A stretch of DNA of 64,000 bases from Mixta hanseatica (GCF_023517775.1 NZ_CP082904.1:1860001-1924000), one strand, 5' to 3'. Shown: positions 35,610 through 44,329, counted from the stretch's first letter. Notes: generated from the sequence alone by a model not told the origin. Translations and numbers: made by a program.

Positions 35610-35750
35610 CTAGCGGCCCGGGCCGCCGTGATGGAATCCGCCGCCGCCATGACCGCCGCCCGGTCCGCCCCAGCCAGGGCCCCACCAGACGCAGCCGCTT
35701 AATGATGCGGTCAGTAGCGCCGCCGTTAACAACATAAATAGTTTTTTCAT
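35610..35750 (-). CDS. Small Gly-rich lipoprotein, 46 residues
   Basis: From ATG 35750, behind GGAGGTAATC, a 46-residue protein starts MKKLFMLLTAALLTASLSGC: a lipoprotein signal with lipobox LSGC at residue 20. The mature part is only about 27 residues and almost entirely Gly, His, Pro and Trp. It should be lipid-anchored in the envelope. The strong ribosome binding site, signal and following terminator make it a convincing gene although it is very short. Function unknown; the His and Gly pattern would suit metal binding, which is inference. Confidence 0.75.
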   Translation of the reverse strand: MKKLFMLLTAALLTASLSGCVWWGPGWGGPGGGHGGGGFHHGGPGR

Positions 35751-35921
35751 GATTACCTCCAGCAAGTGGGCGCGATTCTAAGATAAAAAAAAGCGCCTTA
35801 AACCAGGTGGGCAGCTGATTTTCACTTTCCTGACGTTTTGCTGTGTTTTTCCTGCGACGCAGGCGTGAAGGCCCGCACTACCACAGGTTTGCTATATTTA
35901 CTAAAAACAGAGGAGGTAATA

Positions 35922-36122
35922 ATGGACGTGAATATCGAGAAACATCAGACCGCTAACGGTGATTATGAATACCGAGCCAGCTGCGACCAGCCCAGCTATC
36001 GCTTTACGCTGATTGGCAAAGGGAAAAACGCCACTGAAGCGGACAAAAACCTGCGGCAGAATCTTGAAGAGATGAAAAACCGCCTCGATGAGATCATTGA
36101 GATCAGTAAGGTTTCCGCCTGA
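35922..36122 (+). CDS. Hypothetical small protein, 66 residues
   Basis: ATG 35922 follows GGAGGTAATA. The product (MDVNIEKHQTANGDYEYRAS) is a small soluble protein with a likely beta-hairpin half and a long amphipathic C-terminal helix (ADKNLRQNLEEMKNRLDEII). I do not recognise it. The upstream in-frame sequence to 35838 is not supported as coding. It is divergent from the small lipoprotein gene. Confidence 0.6.
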   Translation: MDVNIEKHQTANGDYEYRASCDQPSYRFTLIGKGKNATEADKNLRQNLEEMKNRLDEIIEISKVSA

Positions 36123-36161
36123 CGGCTAACTTTCTGTCGCGGTAATCCCTGGCAATAAAAG

Positions 36162-36192
36162 CAGGCCGGGCTGCACCATGCCGCCCGGCCTG
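36162..36192 (-). terminator. Terminator after the MCP remnant
   Basis: CAGGCCGGGC (36162-36171) and GCCCGGCCTG (36183-36192) pair over ten bases; on the minus strand CTTTTATT follows. It is the old terminator of the chemoreceptor gene and may also stop the convergent gene at 36122. Confidence 0.65.
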
Positions 36193-36196
36193 TGGT

Positions 36197-36552
36197 CTAT
36201 TTACGGTTAGCGGAAAGCTGCTGCAGCACGGTAAGCTGCGCCGTCGCTTCCGCCTGCTCTTTAGATGACTGCGCTAGCCGACGTACTTCACCCGCGACCA
36301 CAGCAAAGCCGCGTCCCGCTTCACCCGCACGCGCGCTTCTAACGCCGCGTTCAGCGATAACAAATTGGTCTGGAAGGCGATATCGACGATGCCGGACGAG
36401 ATCTGCTCCAGATCGTCCAGGCCCTGACCCAGGCGCAGCTGGGCCTGCTGGCTTTGCGTGGCGACATCGCTGCTCGAACGAATGCAGCTTTCCGCCAGCC
36501 CCAGCGTTTCATTCTGACTGCTGACCAGTGCCGACAGCGCCTGGTTTACCTG
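36197..36552 (-). pseudogene. Methyl-accepting chemotaxis protein remnant (signalling tip)
   Basis: Read on the minus strand from 36552, the sequence encodes QALSALVSSQNETLGLAES and then ISSGIVDIAFQTNLLSLNAA, the invariant hairpin tip of chemoreceptor signalling domains. Directly after the tip a single-base loss in GCGCG shifts the frame; the next frame gives AGEAGRGFAVVAGEVRRLAQ and ends LQQLSANRK at 36197. The sensor, membrane, HAMP and methylation parts are missing. No chemotaxis gene is adjacent. Confidence 0.82.
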
Positions 36553-37083
36553 CTAAAAATTGGTCCAGGGCGACACGAATATTATTAATATTCCTGCGCC
36601 GTTTTTGTTAAGCCCGACGGAGAAAGCGTTGTCGGCAGATAAAGGAGAGTTGCGGCAAAAGCGTTCTCTTATCGGCAAAGAAAATAAAATATTTAGAGTC
36701 GGGATAAATAAAATTAATTCTCTTGATAAACCCAAAGGGTAATTGAGGGAATATATTAACAATATTACGCGGAATATAATAACCTTGCGGGTGAAAGAGG
36801 GCCGCGGCAACCGCTTTTATAATCCTGTCGATAAAAATAACTTTCTTCAGGTTTGCATTATTTTTGTTACCGTATAACCAGATGTCGTTATAATAACCCC
36901 AGCACACTAACACTGGCGATGTAAAAGACGTCGTTAATGTTGCGCCTGTGTTTGCCGATATAGCTAAGGACGGCGATAAAACCGTTTTAATCCAGAACCT
37001 GCAACAACGTCGAAGTGAATCGTCACTCCCTGTCAGGATGAGCGGGTAATGCCGGCTTCTCGGGACATGCTTTTGTCGGAGAA
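36553..37083. other. AT-rich region upstream of the RTX protease
   Basis: 531 bases with strongly higher AT content than the surroundings, especially 36560-36900. Several short open frames exist on both strands, none with family resemblance and a good ribosome binding site. It probably contains the protease promoter together with leftovers of whatever preceded the MCP remnant. Confidence 0.45.
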
Positions 37084-37089
37084 TTGCCC

Positions 37090-39054
37090 TTGTCTAGCAA
37101 AAATACACGAACATCCTGGTTCGAAACGGATGCGCAGGGCGCTGCCAGCGCCACCAGCAGCAGCTACTATTACTATGCGCCGGTTGCCCACTACAGCTCC
37201 AGCGAGGCTGCGGTACAGCTTACCCGTAGCGGGCTAAGCTGGAACGGCTATAAAGTGTATAACAAGCCGGTCGCGCTCAGCTTCTCGTTTCCCGATAATT
37301 TGACTGCCTCGCCGCGCGGCGATAAAGGCATTGTCGCTTTTAACAGCGAGCAAAAAACGGCAGCGCTGCAGTCTTTGCAGTCATGGGCCGATGTCGCCAA
37401 TATTAAATTCACGCAGGTCAGTAGCGGCGCACGGCTCACCTTTGCCAACTATACGCAGTTCGCCAGCGGCCAGCAGGCGAACGATCAGGCTTATGCGTAT
37501 CTGCCCGGCAGCAGCAAGGCGGCGGGGACGATGTGGTTTAACTACAACATGACCAACGTGCGTGAACCGGAACATCATGAATATGGCCGCCAGACGCTGA
37601 CCCATGAAATAGGCCATGCGTTAGGGTTAAGCCATCCGGGCAACTATAATAGCGGCTATGGCGTTATTTCCTATAGCACCAGCGCCGCTTATGTTGAAGA
37701 TTCACGCCAGTACTCATTAATGAGCTACTGGAGCGAAGTGAATACGGGCGCTAATTTTTACGGTCACTATGCCGTTTCGCCGCTGCTGCATGATATTGCT
37801 GCTATTCAGCGCCTGTACGGCGCAAATATGGCCACGCGCACCGGCAATACCGTTTACGGATTTGGTTCAAATAGCGGGCGCGACTATTACAGCGCGACCC
37901 AAAGCAGCGATGTGATGATTTTTTCCATCTGGGATGCGGGCGGCAACGATACGCTGAACGTTTCCGGCTATCGTCAGAATCAGCTGGTTAACCTTAACGC
38001 ACAGACTTTTTCTAACGTAGGCGGTCTGATTGGCAACGTCTCAATCGCATTGGGCGTGGTGATAGAAAACGCCATTGCTGGCGCCGGCAACGATACTCTT
38101 ATCGGGAACGCGGCAGCCAACGGCCTGCGCGGCAACGCTGGCAACGATATGCTGTACGGTAATGACGGCAACGACGCCCTGTATGGCGACAGCGGCAGCG
38201 ACAGGCTGTACGGCGGTAACGGCAACGATACGCTGTATGGCGGTCTTGATATTGATACGCTGTATGGCGATGGCGGGCTCGATCGACTCTACGGCAATGA
38301 CGGCAACGATGTGCTGTATGGCGGCCTCGGCAACGATACGCTGTACGGTGAGAACGGCAATGACCGGCTGTACGGCGGCGAGGGTGATGATGTGCTATAT
38401 GGCGCAAGCGGCATCGATACGCTGTACGGTGAAAACGGCAATGATCGGTTGTACGGCGGCGAAGGCGACGATGCACTGTACGGCGGCAACGGCATCGATA
38501 CGCTGTATGGCGAAAACGGTCACGATCGGCTGTTTGGCGGCGAGGGCAACGATTTGCTGTACGGCAATAACGGCAACGATACGCTGTATGGTGAAAACGG
38601 CCACGATCGGCTGTTTGGCGGCGAGGGCAACGATATGCTCTATGGCGGCAACGGCAATGACACGCTGTACGGCGAAAACGGTAACGACCGGCTGGAAGGC
38701 GGAGCAGGGAACGATCGTTTATACGGCGGCGGCGGGCTGGATAAGCTCTACGGCGGCGCAGGCAGCGATCTGTTTATCTTCACCAGCGCGAAAGATTCGC
38801 TGCCGGGGCTGCGCGATTTACTTGGCGATTTCACCAGCGGAATCGATAAAATCGACCTGTCAGCGCTGGACAGCCGTGCGCATCCACTGCACTTTACCTC
38901 GAAGTTTAGCGGCAGGCTGGGCGAAATGCAGATGACCTGGGATGTCACCACCCATCTGACGCATTTGAAACTCAACCTGGCGGGCGACATCCAGCCGGAG
39001 ATGATTATTGATATTGCTGCGCGACCCAATCTGCATCTTGATGTGATTGTTTAA
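37090..39054 (+). CDS. Serralysin-like RTX metalloprotease
   Basis: About 655 residues. The catalytic half has AVQLTRSGLSWNG, the zinc site HEIGHALGLSHPG (ligand His three times, Glu general base) and the Met-turn SLMSYW. Then a very long RTX array, from about residue 330 to 565, of GGxGNDxLYG-type nonapeptides that bind calcium, and a C terminus ending DVIV, an acidic residue plus hydrophobic tail like type I secretion signals. No ATG is available: TTG 37090 has GGAGA seven bases upstream (TTG 37084 is the alternative). Serralysins are about 470-480 residues; the excess is RTX. No PrtDEF-type exporter or protease inhibitor gene is adjacent. Confidence 0.88.
   Translation: MSSKNTRTSWFETDAQGAASATSSSYYYYAPVAHYSSSEAAVQLTRSGLSWNGYKVYNKPVALSFSFPDNLTASPRGDKGIVAFNSEQKTAALQSLQSWADVANIKFTQVSSGARLTFANYTQFASGQQANDQAYAYLPGSSKAAGTMWFNYNMTNVREPEHHEYGRQTLTHEIGHALGLSHPGNYNSGYGVISYSTSAAYVEDSRQYSLMSYWSEVNTGANFYGHYAVSPLLHDIAAIQRLYGANMATRTGNTVYGFGSNSGRDYYSATQSSDVMIFSIWDAGGNDTLNVSGYRQNQLVNLNAQTFSNVGGLIGNVSIALGVVIENAIAGAGNDTLIGNAAANGLRGNAGNDMLYGNDGNDALYGDSGSDRLYGGNGNDTLYGGLDIDTLYGDGGLDRLYGNDGNDVLYGGLGNDTLYGENGNDRLYGGEGDDVLYGASGIDTLYGENGNDRLYGGEGDDALYGGNGIDTLYGENGHDRLFGGEGNDLLYGNNGNDTLYGENGHDRLFGGEGNDMLYGGNGNDTLYGENGNDRLEGGAGNDRLYGGGGLDKLYGGAGSDLFIFTSAKDSLPGLRDLLGDFTSGIDKIDLSALDSRAHPLHFTSKFSGRLGEMQMTWDVTTHLTHLKLNLAGDIQPEMIIDIAARPNLHLDVIV
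38341..38745 (+). repeat. Five tandem 81-bp units within the RTX array
   Basis: Units start at 38341, 38422, 38503, 38584 and 38665. Each encodes 27 residues, three nonapeptides in fixed order beginning LYGENG, then a DRL-GGEG nonapeptide, then an LYG-x-x-G-x-D nonapeptide. Units three and four share LYGENGHDRLFGGEGND exactly. The last unit is diverged in its second and third thirds. Such a higher-order repeat points to recent tandem duplication inside the gene. Confidence 0.85.
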
Positions 39055-39150
39055 AAAGGGCGCAGTCCCGAGCGGCCGTTCGGGTTGAATAGCCCTCATC
39101 TGCTACGCTTACAGAGAAGTCAATTTTCTTAGCGTAAAAATGGAGGATGC

Positions 39151-39591
39151 ATGGGACTGTTAAGCTTTGTGAAAGATGCAGGAGAAAAACTGTGGGATGC
39201 GGTAACCCATAACCCGCAGGAACAGGATGCAAAGCTCAAAGAGCATCTACAGAAAACCGGCGTGCCGGATGCCGATAAGGTGCAGGTCGAAGTTAAAGAT
39301 GGCCAGGCGACGGTGACCGGTGATGGGTTGAGCCAGGAAGCGAAAGAAAAAATCCTGGTGGCGATTGGTAACGTAGCCGGCATCAGCGGGGTGGATGATA
39401 AAGTCTCTGTTTCACAGCCCGCGACGGAAAGCCGTTTTTACACCGTGAAGAAAGGCGATACGCTGAGCGCTATTTCGAAAGAGATGTACGGCAACCCCAA
39501 CGAGTACAATAAAATTTTTGAGGCCAACAAGCCAATGCTGAGCAGCCCCGATAAGATCTACCCGGGCCAAACGCTGCGTATTCCGCAATAA
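39151..39591 (+). CDS. kbp: Potassium-binding protein Kbp (BON plus LysM)
   Basis: The 146-residue protein matches E. coli Kbp/YgaU closely: [18 protein letters not shown] at the start, a BON domain ([20 protein letters not shown]) to about residue 90, and a LysM domain ([31 protein letters not shown]) to the end. Kbp is a cytoplasmic K+-binding protein induced by osmotic stress and stationary phase. GGAGG lies before the start. A clear terminator follows at 39600. Confidence 0.95.
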   Translation: MGLLSFVKDAGEKLWDAVTHNPQEQDAKLKEHLQKTGVPDADKVQVEVKDGQATVTGDGLSQEAKEKILVAIGNVAGISGVDDKVSVSQPATESRFYTVKKGDTLSAISKEMYGNPNEYNKIFEANKPMLSSPDKIYPGQTLRIPQ

Positions 39592-39599
39592 CGATTCAG

Positions 39600-39622
39600 G
39601 CCCGCCTTCCGGCGGGCTTTTT
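39600..39622 (+). terminator. Rho-independent terminator of kbp
   Basis: GCCCGCC, TTCC loop, GGCGGGC, then TTTTT: a seven-base GC stem directly after kbp. Confidence 0.92.
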
Positions 39623-39793
39623 AGTGCCAGCCCTCCTCTTTACGGCTATATCTTCCTTTATGTTCACGCCAACGCCTGCTGCGCACGGGTTGCCAGCCTA
39701 TAGCCATGCTAATGAAAGGGTTATATCGATTAATATATTCGATTGTTAGCATAAATAAAAAGCGTATAGTGAGGGGGACCGGAGGTTAGCGTA

Positions 39794-40042
39794 ATGTTAA
39801 GAAATCACTTAAAGATTCAGGAAAGCGATACGCTGGAACGCGTGGAAGAGATTCATTTGGAAAACCGTGGACAGGAAGATATCACCATATGGTCGATAAA
39901 AGGGCCGGATGGCCGTCTGAAAGGGCGGGTCACGCTGTTTGATAAATTTTGTAACCGCCGCTCCTGGCCGGTTAACTATCGCATTACCCAACATGACTGC
40001 AGCGGCAACGTCGTCATTGATAAACTGACCGACAGCCTGTAG
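39794..40042 (+). CDS. Hypothetical protein, 82 residues
   Basis: ATG 39794 lies nine bases after CGGAGG. The product is a small soluble, probably beta-rich protein (ITIWSIKGPDGRLKGRVTL). I do not recognise a family. It has its own upstream AT-rich promoter region (TATCGATTAATATATTCG) and a terminator at 40057, so it is a monocistronic gene. Confidence 0.6.
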   Translation: MLRNHLKIQESDTLERVEEIHLENRGQEDITIWSIKGPDGRLKGRVTLFDKFCNRRSWPVNYRITQHDCSGNVVIDKLTDSL

Positions 40043-40056
40043 CGCGCAACGGCGTG

Positions 40057-40085
40057 AAAAAAGAGGGCCTCAGGCCCCCTTTTTT
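40057..40085. terminator. Bidirectional Rho-independent terminator
   Basis: AAAAAAGAGGGCC and GGCCCCCTTTTTT pair with one mismatch around TCA. It separates the 82-residue gene from the convergent dehydrogenase. Confidence 0.85.
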
Positions 40086-40106
40086 CTTGCTATCCTGTCA
40101 GCTCCT

Positions 40107-41273
40107 TCAGGGGGCGAACACCGCCCGCAAACAGCCATCTTCCTTGTGTTTAAACATCTCATAGCCGCGCGGCGCCTCTTCCAGCGAGAAGCGATGGGTA
40201 GCCATAAATGCCGGATTCAGCTCGCCTTTGGCGACATGATCCAGCAGACGATGCATATAGCGCTGGCCGTGCTGCTGCGCGGTGCGGATGGTCAGGCTTT
40301 TGTTAATCATCAGCCCCAGCGGAAACTTATCCATCACGCCATAGACGCCCAGAATAGAGATGTTGCCGCCTTTACGGCAGGAGTAGAGCGCCTGACGCAG
40401 CGCCGCGCCCACGTCCGTCTCCAGATGCAGCAGCTGCTTGGTGCGATCGTACACCTGAGTCAGCCCTTCGCCGCGCGCCTCCATGCCGACCGCATCAATA
40501 CAGCTGTCCGGGCCGCGTCCGCCGGTCAACTCCAGCAGCGCCTCATGAATATCCGCCTTGCTGTAATCCAGCGTAATGGCTCCCGCGTAATCGCGCGCCA
40601 TCGCCAGCCGCTCCGGGAAACGATCGATGGCGATCACCTGATGCGCGCCCATCAGCCAGGCGCTCTGCATCGCCATCAGACCTACGCCGCCGCAGCCCCA
40701 GACCGCCACGGTATCGCCCGGATGAATATTACAAAAATCCGCGCCCATATAACCGGTCGGCGCCGCATCTGATAAAAATAGCGCCTGTTCGTCGCTAACG
40801 CTTTCCGGCACGACAAAACAGTCGTTATCGGCAAAGGGCACGCGCACATATTCCGCATGCGAGCCGGCATAGCCACCAAAGGCGTGGCTGTAGGCGTAAA
40901 TCCCGCCGGTAGCATGGCCCAGCACCGGCTCGCCCTGTTCCCAGTGCGGATTAGTGTTATCGCAGCAGGAGGGCAGTTGGTGCTGGCAATACCAGCAGGA
41001 GCCGCAGGAGATAAAAGAGGGCACCACCACGCGATCGCCGCGCTTAATGTTTTTAACCGCGCTGCCGATCTCCACCACTTCGCCCATAAATTCGTGACCC
41101 AGAATATCGCCTTCGCGCATGGTCGGGATCAGGCCGTCAATCACGTGCAGATCGGAACCGCAGGTGGTGGTTAAACGCACTTTGATAATGGCATCATGCG
41201 GATTCAGCAATGCGGGATCCGCTACGCTTTCCACTCGTAAATCATTCACGCCGTTCCAGCATAAAGCTCGCAT
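40107..41273 (-). CDS. Zinc-dependent alcohol dehydrogenase, FDH-like
   Basis: A 388-residue protein of the formaldehyde-dehydrogenase-like MDR branch. TTCGSDLHVIDGLIP and LGHEFMGEVVEIG supply the catalytic zinc site, CGSCWYCQHQLPSCC the structural Cys cluster, and GCGGVGLMAMQSAWLMG the NAD loop. The long central segment about PDSCIDAVGMEARG is typical of glutathione-independent FDH-like enzymes. It overlaps the preceding SRPBCC gene by one base (TAATG), so the two are translationally coupled. Confidence 0.88.
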   Translation of the reverse strand: MRALCWNGVNDLRVESVADPALLNPHDAIIKVRLTTTCGSDLHVIDGLIPTMREGDILGHEFMGEVVEIGSAVKNIKRGDRVVVPSFISCGSCWYCQHQLPSCCDNTNPHWEQGEPVLGHATGGIYAYSHAFGGYAGSHAEYVRVPFADNDCFVVPESVSDEQALFLSDAAPTGYMGADFCNIHPGDTVAVWGCGGVGLMAMQSAWLMGAHQVIAIDRFPERLAMARDYAGAITLDYSKADIHEALLELTGGRGPDSCIDAVGMEARGEGLTQVYDRTKQLLHLETDVGAALRQALYSCRKGGNISILGVYGVMDKFPLGLMINKSLTIRTAQQHGQRYMHRLLDHVAKGELNPAFMATHRFSLEEAPRGYEMFKHKEDGCLRAVFAP

Positions 41274-41812
41274 TACGCCTCCTCATCTTTTCGTTCTGCA
41301 TGACGACCCGCAGGCTGTCCGTCAAGGCTGGGGATCTCGCCGGTTTCCGCCAGGCTTTTAAAGCGGTGCAGCGCCTTACTGAGCTGCTCTTTGGGGAACA
41401 GATCGAGCAGGGCGGTGACTTTTTTACCTAACGCGCCGCCTGGCGGGTTAAAGCGCAGCGTCAGCGTGAGCTCGGTACCCCATTCGCCGGGAGCAGGACG
41501 AAACTGCAGCATGCCTTCATTTGGCACATCGGCGCCATCCAGCGATTCCCAGGCGATAACCACGCCCGGCTGTTGCTCGACGATGCGGCTGCGCCAGCGA
41601 TAGCTTTTCTTCAGCGGTCCTTTGATTTGCCACTCGGCGTCGGTTTCATCGATCACCGTGATCTGAGCAAAATGCGCCATAATGCGCGGCAGCGTGGCGG
41701 GATCGCGCCAGAGTTCATAGAGTTTATCGGCGGGTTTACCGATGGTTATCCAGCGACGCAGCTGGGTTTCATGGGCATCGTGAGTGCCCGTGACCTGTAC
41801 TTTCTTACTCAC
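41273..41812 (-). CDS. SRPBCC family protein (polyketide cyclase/dehydrase type)
   Basis: Starting at GTG 41812 behind GGAGG, the protein is 179 residues. The fold pattern (WITIGKPADKLYELWRDPAT; VIAWESLDGADVPNEGMLQF; ELTLTLRFNPPGG) fits the YesL/cyclase-like SRPBCC group that binds hydrophobic ligands. The frame continues to 41878 without a good start. It is co-translated with the FDH-like dehydrogenase downstream, a pairing seen in several enterobacteria and proteobacteria, but the joint function is not established. Confidence 0.8.
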   Translation of the reverse strand: MSKKVQVTGTHDAHETQLRRWITIGKPADKLYELWRDPATLPRIMAHFAQITVIDETDAEWQIKGPLKKSYRWRSRIVEQQPGVVIAWESLDGADVPNEGMLQFRPAPGEWGTELTLTLRFNPPGGALGKKVTALLDLFPKEQLSKALHRFKSLAETGEIPSLDGQPAGRHAERKDEEA

Positions 41813-41880
41813 AAAACCTCCGGTTATTAACAGTGGTTGTGATGCAGTCGGGAAGGGGAACGGCTTCGCCTGTTCCAAAT

Positions 41881-41919
41881 AAACAGCCCCCGCGCCGGTG
41901 GCCGGCGCGGGGGCTGTTT
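41881..41919. terminator. 18-bp perfect stem terminator
   Basis: AAACAGCCCCCGCGCCGG (41881-41898) and CCGGCGCGGGGGCTGTTT (41902-41919) pair perfectly around TGG. On the minus strand it directly follows the stop codon of the small membrane gene and is succeeded by TTTATTTG. Confidence 0.85.
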
Positions 41920-42096
41920 TCAGAACAGATGGAAATGGTGACGCAGACTGAAGATGCTCCAGTAGATGACGGAAGCAACCAGATAAGCCCAGCAGCCCCA
42001 GTAGGCCACCGGCTCGCGTTTGTTTTTCTCTTTCGGCAAATTGATAAATAAATAGAGCGCAGCGGCAATCAGCGCAATAAAGTAAAATATTTTCAA
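41920..42096 (-). CDS. Small membrane protein, TTG start
   Basis: TTG at 42096, seven bases after AAGGAG, opens a 58-residue protein (MKIFYFIALIAAALYLFINL) with one membrane helix at the start and a second near the end (AYLVASVIYWSIFSL), separated by a Lys/Glu/Arg loop. The longer frame to 42162 has no comparable site. I do not recognise it; it is probably an inner-membrane protein. The stop is immediately followed by a strong hairpin. Confidence 0.6.
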   Translation of the reverse strand: MKIFYFIALIAAALYLFINLPKEKNKREPVAYWGCWAYLVASVIYWSIFSLRHHFHLF

Positions 42097-42217
42097 TTTA
42101 TTCTCCTTTTTCCTTGGCCTGTCCGAACATAGCGTTGTAAAAGCTATAGCACAGAAGCGCAAATAAGGAGAAATAAACGGCAGAAATCACCCGGCAAAGA
42201 TTAGGCGAAATAATGCC

Positions 42218-43984
42218 TTACTGCTTTAACCACCGTTCCAGCGCCGCGGCTTTCAACGGGGCTGAACAGTAAAAACCCTGTACTTCATCGCAGCCCAGCG
42301 ACTGTAGCTGCTCGTAGGTGTCTTTATCCTCGACGCCCTCTGCCAGCACCACATAATCCAGATCCTTCAGCATGCTGATTACGTTACGTACGATAATGCC
42401 ACTGGCGGTATCGTGCTGAAGACGGCTGATCAGCGAACGATCCAGCTTGATCACATCAATCGGAATACGGCGCAGGTAGCTGATATTGCTGTAGCCGGAA
42501 CCGAAGTCATCCAGCGAAATCTTAAAGCCGCGCAGCTTCAGCATATCAAAACCGTGCAGCGCGTTGGGGCTGGCGTGGATCTCTTCCGTTTCCAAGCACT
42601 CAATGCCCAGATATTCCGGCGTCAATCCGCAGCGCAGCAACCGCTCCTCCTGGCGGTCGGCAAAGCCGGGGCGACAGATATCAGAGACGCTGACATTAAC
42701 CGATACCGGCAGATGAATACCTTTTTGCGCCCAGCGCTGCAGCTGCCTGATAGCGCTGTCCAGCACCCAGTCGGTCAGTTCCGCCATCAGGCTGGTGCCC
42801 GCCGCCAGCGGAATAAAGCGGCCGGGCGGGATCTCGCCATCCACCGGATGCTTCCAGCGCAGCAGCGCCTCCAGGCCGACAGTTTTGCCGGTATGCAGGC
42901 AAATCTTCGGCTGATAGACCAGGTAAAGCCCATAGCGTCCCCGCACCGCGCGCGCCAGATCGTTCAGACGCTGAAACTCCTGGTTACGCTTTTGATCGTT
43001 TTCGCTATCGAACAGCTGGAAAAAACTTTGCTGGGCAATCGCCTCATGCAATGCGCTGAGCGCCCGGCGCAACGCCTCCATCGGCGACAGCATTCGCGGT
43101 GAAAATAGCAACTCTCCGACGCGAACCTGCAAATCAATGGTGATGGTATCGCCGAGACAGGCATTGATGCCGCGCAGCTTTTCGCTGCAGAGTTTGCTGT
43201 CCAGCCCCTCTTCGCTATGGGTTAACAGCGCAAAGCGGCCGTGATTAATCAAATAGAGCATGGGCTCTTTGCCGTTATTGCTCAGCCGCTGATGCAGCAC
43301 CCGCGTCAGCTCATGCAGCAGACGTTCTGAGGCGGCGATACCCAATGTGCGCGCGACATCAAAAATATGCTGCGGATCGATGCAGTCAATCATTAACAGG
43401 CGCCACTGCTGATCGGGCAGCACGTCGGCACTTAACTCCAGATCGCGCAGTAAACGCTGACGGTTGGGCAGGCCGGTAATGGTATCGATATAACCGTTAG
43501 CATACCAGGCATCGAGAAAGGCGACGGTCAGGCGCGCCAGCATGGTGAGCGTGACCTGTTGTTCCTCAGTAAAGATGCGCGGCTGCGTATCGGTAACGCA
43601 CAGCGTGCCGATCACGTTATCTTCACCGGAGATCAGCGGCGCGCCGGCATAAAAACGAATAAAAGGCGCGCCGCGCGTCAGCGGATGCTGCTCGAAGCGC
43701 GGGTCTTGCCAGGTATCCGGACAGACCAGCAGCTGTTCACACTGAACGGTATGGCGGCAGAACGCCTGTTGTAGCGAGGTTTCCGTAAGCGGAAACGCTT
43801 GTGCAGCCCTGATGTACTGCCGATCGTCATCAAGAATCGATACAAAGCAGCTGGGAATACCTAACAGTTGACTGGTGAGCAATGTGAACTGGCTAAGAAT
43901 CTCATCCCGGCAGCGGTCATTTTTTTTCAGCAGTTCCAGTGCTGCCCGCCTCTTGCTATTTAATGTTTTTATTTGGCTAAGCAT
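42218..43984 (-). CDS. GAF - degenerate GGDEF - EAL protein, c-di-GMP phosphodiesterase
   Basis: 588 residues without membrane helices. Residues 25-160 are a GAF sensor domain, 165-320 a GGDEF domain whose signature has decayed to NHGRF (247-251) and should not make c-di-GMP, and 350-588 an EAL domain that keeps the catalytic set: EALLRW (Glu372), VNVS (Asn430), Glu462, DDFGSG (Asp492, Asp493), IKLD (Lys513), AEGVE (Glu549) and QG (569-570). It is therefore predicted to hydrolyse c-di-GMP in the cytoplasm under control of the GAF ligand. The YcgR effector gene lies 6 kb away. Confidence 0.92.
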   Translation of the reverse strand: MLSQIKTLNSKRRAALELLKKNDRCRDEILSQFTLLTSQLLGIPSCFVSILDDDRQYIRAAQAFPLTETSLQQAFCRHTVQCEQLLVCPDTWQDPRFEQHPLTRGAPFIRFYAGAPLISGEDNVIGTLCVTDTQPRIFTEEQQVTLTMLARLTVAFLDAWYANGYIDTITGLPNRQRLLRDLELSADVLPDQQWRLLMIDCIDPQHIFDVARTLGIAASERLLHELTRVLHQRLSNNGKEPMLYLINHGRFALLTHSEEGLDSKLCSEKLRGINACLGDTITIDLQVRVGELLFSPRMLSPMEALRRALSALHEAIAQQSFFQLFDSENDQKRNQEFQRLNDLARAVRGRYGLYLVYQPKICLHTGKTVGLEALLRWKHPVDGEIPPGRFIPLAAGTSLMAELTDWVLDSAIRQLQRWAQKGIHLPVSVNVSVSDICRPGFADRQEERLLRCGLTPEYLGIECLETEEIHASPNALHGFDMLKLRGFKISLDDFGSGYSNISYLRRIPIDVIKLDRSLISRLQHDTASGIIVRNVISMLKDLDYVVLAEGVEDKDTYEQLQSLGCDEVQGFYCSAPLKAAALERWLKQ

Positions 43985-44109
43985 AGTTGTCCGCCTGGCG
44001 TCGGAACGGAAAAATTAAAAGGGAATGATTATACTTAACGAGTTATCGGCGCGGGCGGTCTTTGCTTTAATTTTACTTTTGCGCCAGGTTTAACAGGGGA
44101 GGAGAGAAA

Positions 44110-44316
44110 ATGAAACGTGATGCACTGAGTGAAGACTATTATGACGAAGTTTGCCGGGTGATTGGCGATGCGGTGATTGTGCTGGCGGAAAGCGGCCTGA
44201 ATACCGAGCGCGAAACGCTCGCCAGTTTACTGTGGCAAACGCGTCAACGTCGCCTGGATAGCGATCGCGACGAGCAAAAAGTGCTGGAACATGCGATCCG
44301 TCTGATTAAGCCCTGA
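44110..44316 (+). CDS. YmgB/AriR-like small regulator
   Basis: The 68-residue protein has a strong ribosome binding site (GGGGAGGAGAGAAA). Its sequence DEVCRVIGDAVIVLAESGLN aligns with the central part of E. coli AriR/YmgB (VLGQAVTNLMLSG), followed by a second helix and a basic/acidic tail in the same spacing. AriR-family proteins are small helical dimers linked to biofilm, acid resistance and the Rcs connector system. It is next to the EAL phosphodiesterase, divergently transcribed. Assignment is by pattern and moderately secure. Confidence 0.6.
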   Translation: MKRDALSEDYYDEVCRVIGDAVIVLAESGLNTERETLASLLWQTRQRRLDSDRDEQKVLEHAIRLIKP

Positions 44317-44329
44317 GCCGCCCGCCGCT

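Noticed and set aside
36608..36913. Minus-strand frame of 101 codons in the AT-rich gap
   Set aside because: AT-rich sequence gives long chance frames; no ribosome binding site and no family recognised.
38341..38745. Regular repeats that could suggest a CRISPR array
   Set aside because: The period is 81 bases with no conserved-repeat/unique-spacer alternation, and it translates to calcium-binding nonapeptides.
38075..38935. 286-codon open frame in another frame of the protease gene
   Set aside because: It is a by-product of the regular RTX codon pattern; its product is a repetitive Cys/Met/Ala string without family resemblance.
42413..43102. 229-codon frame opposite the EAL gene
   Set aside because: Antisense shadow; low-complexity Gln/Arg-rich product.
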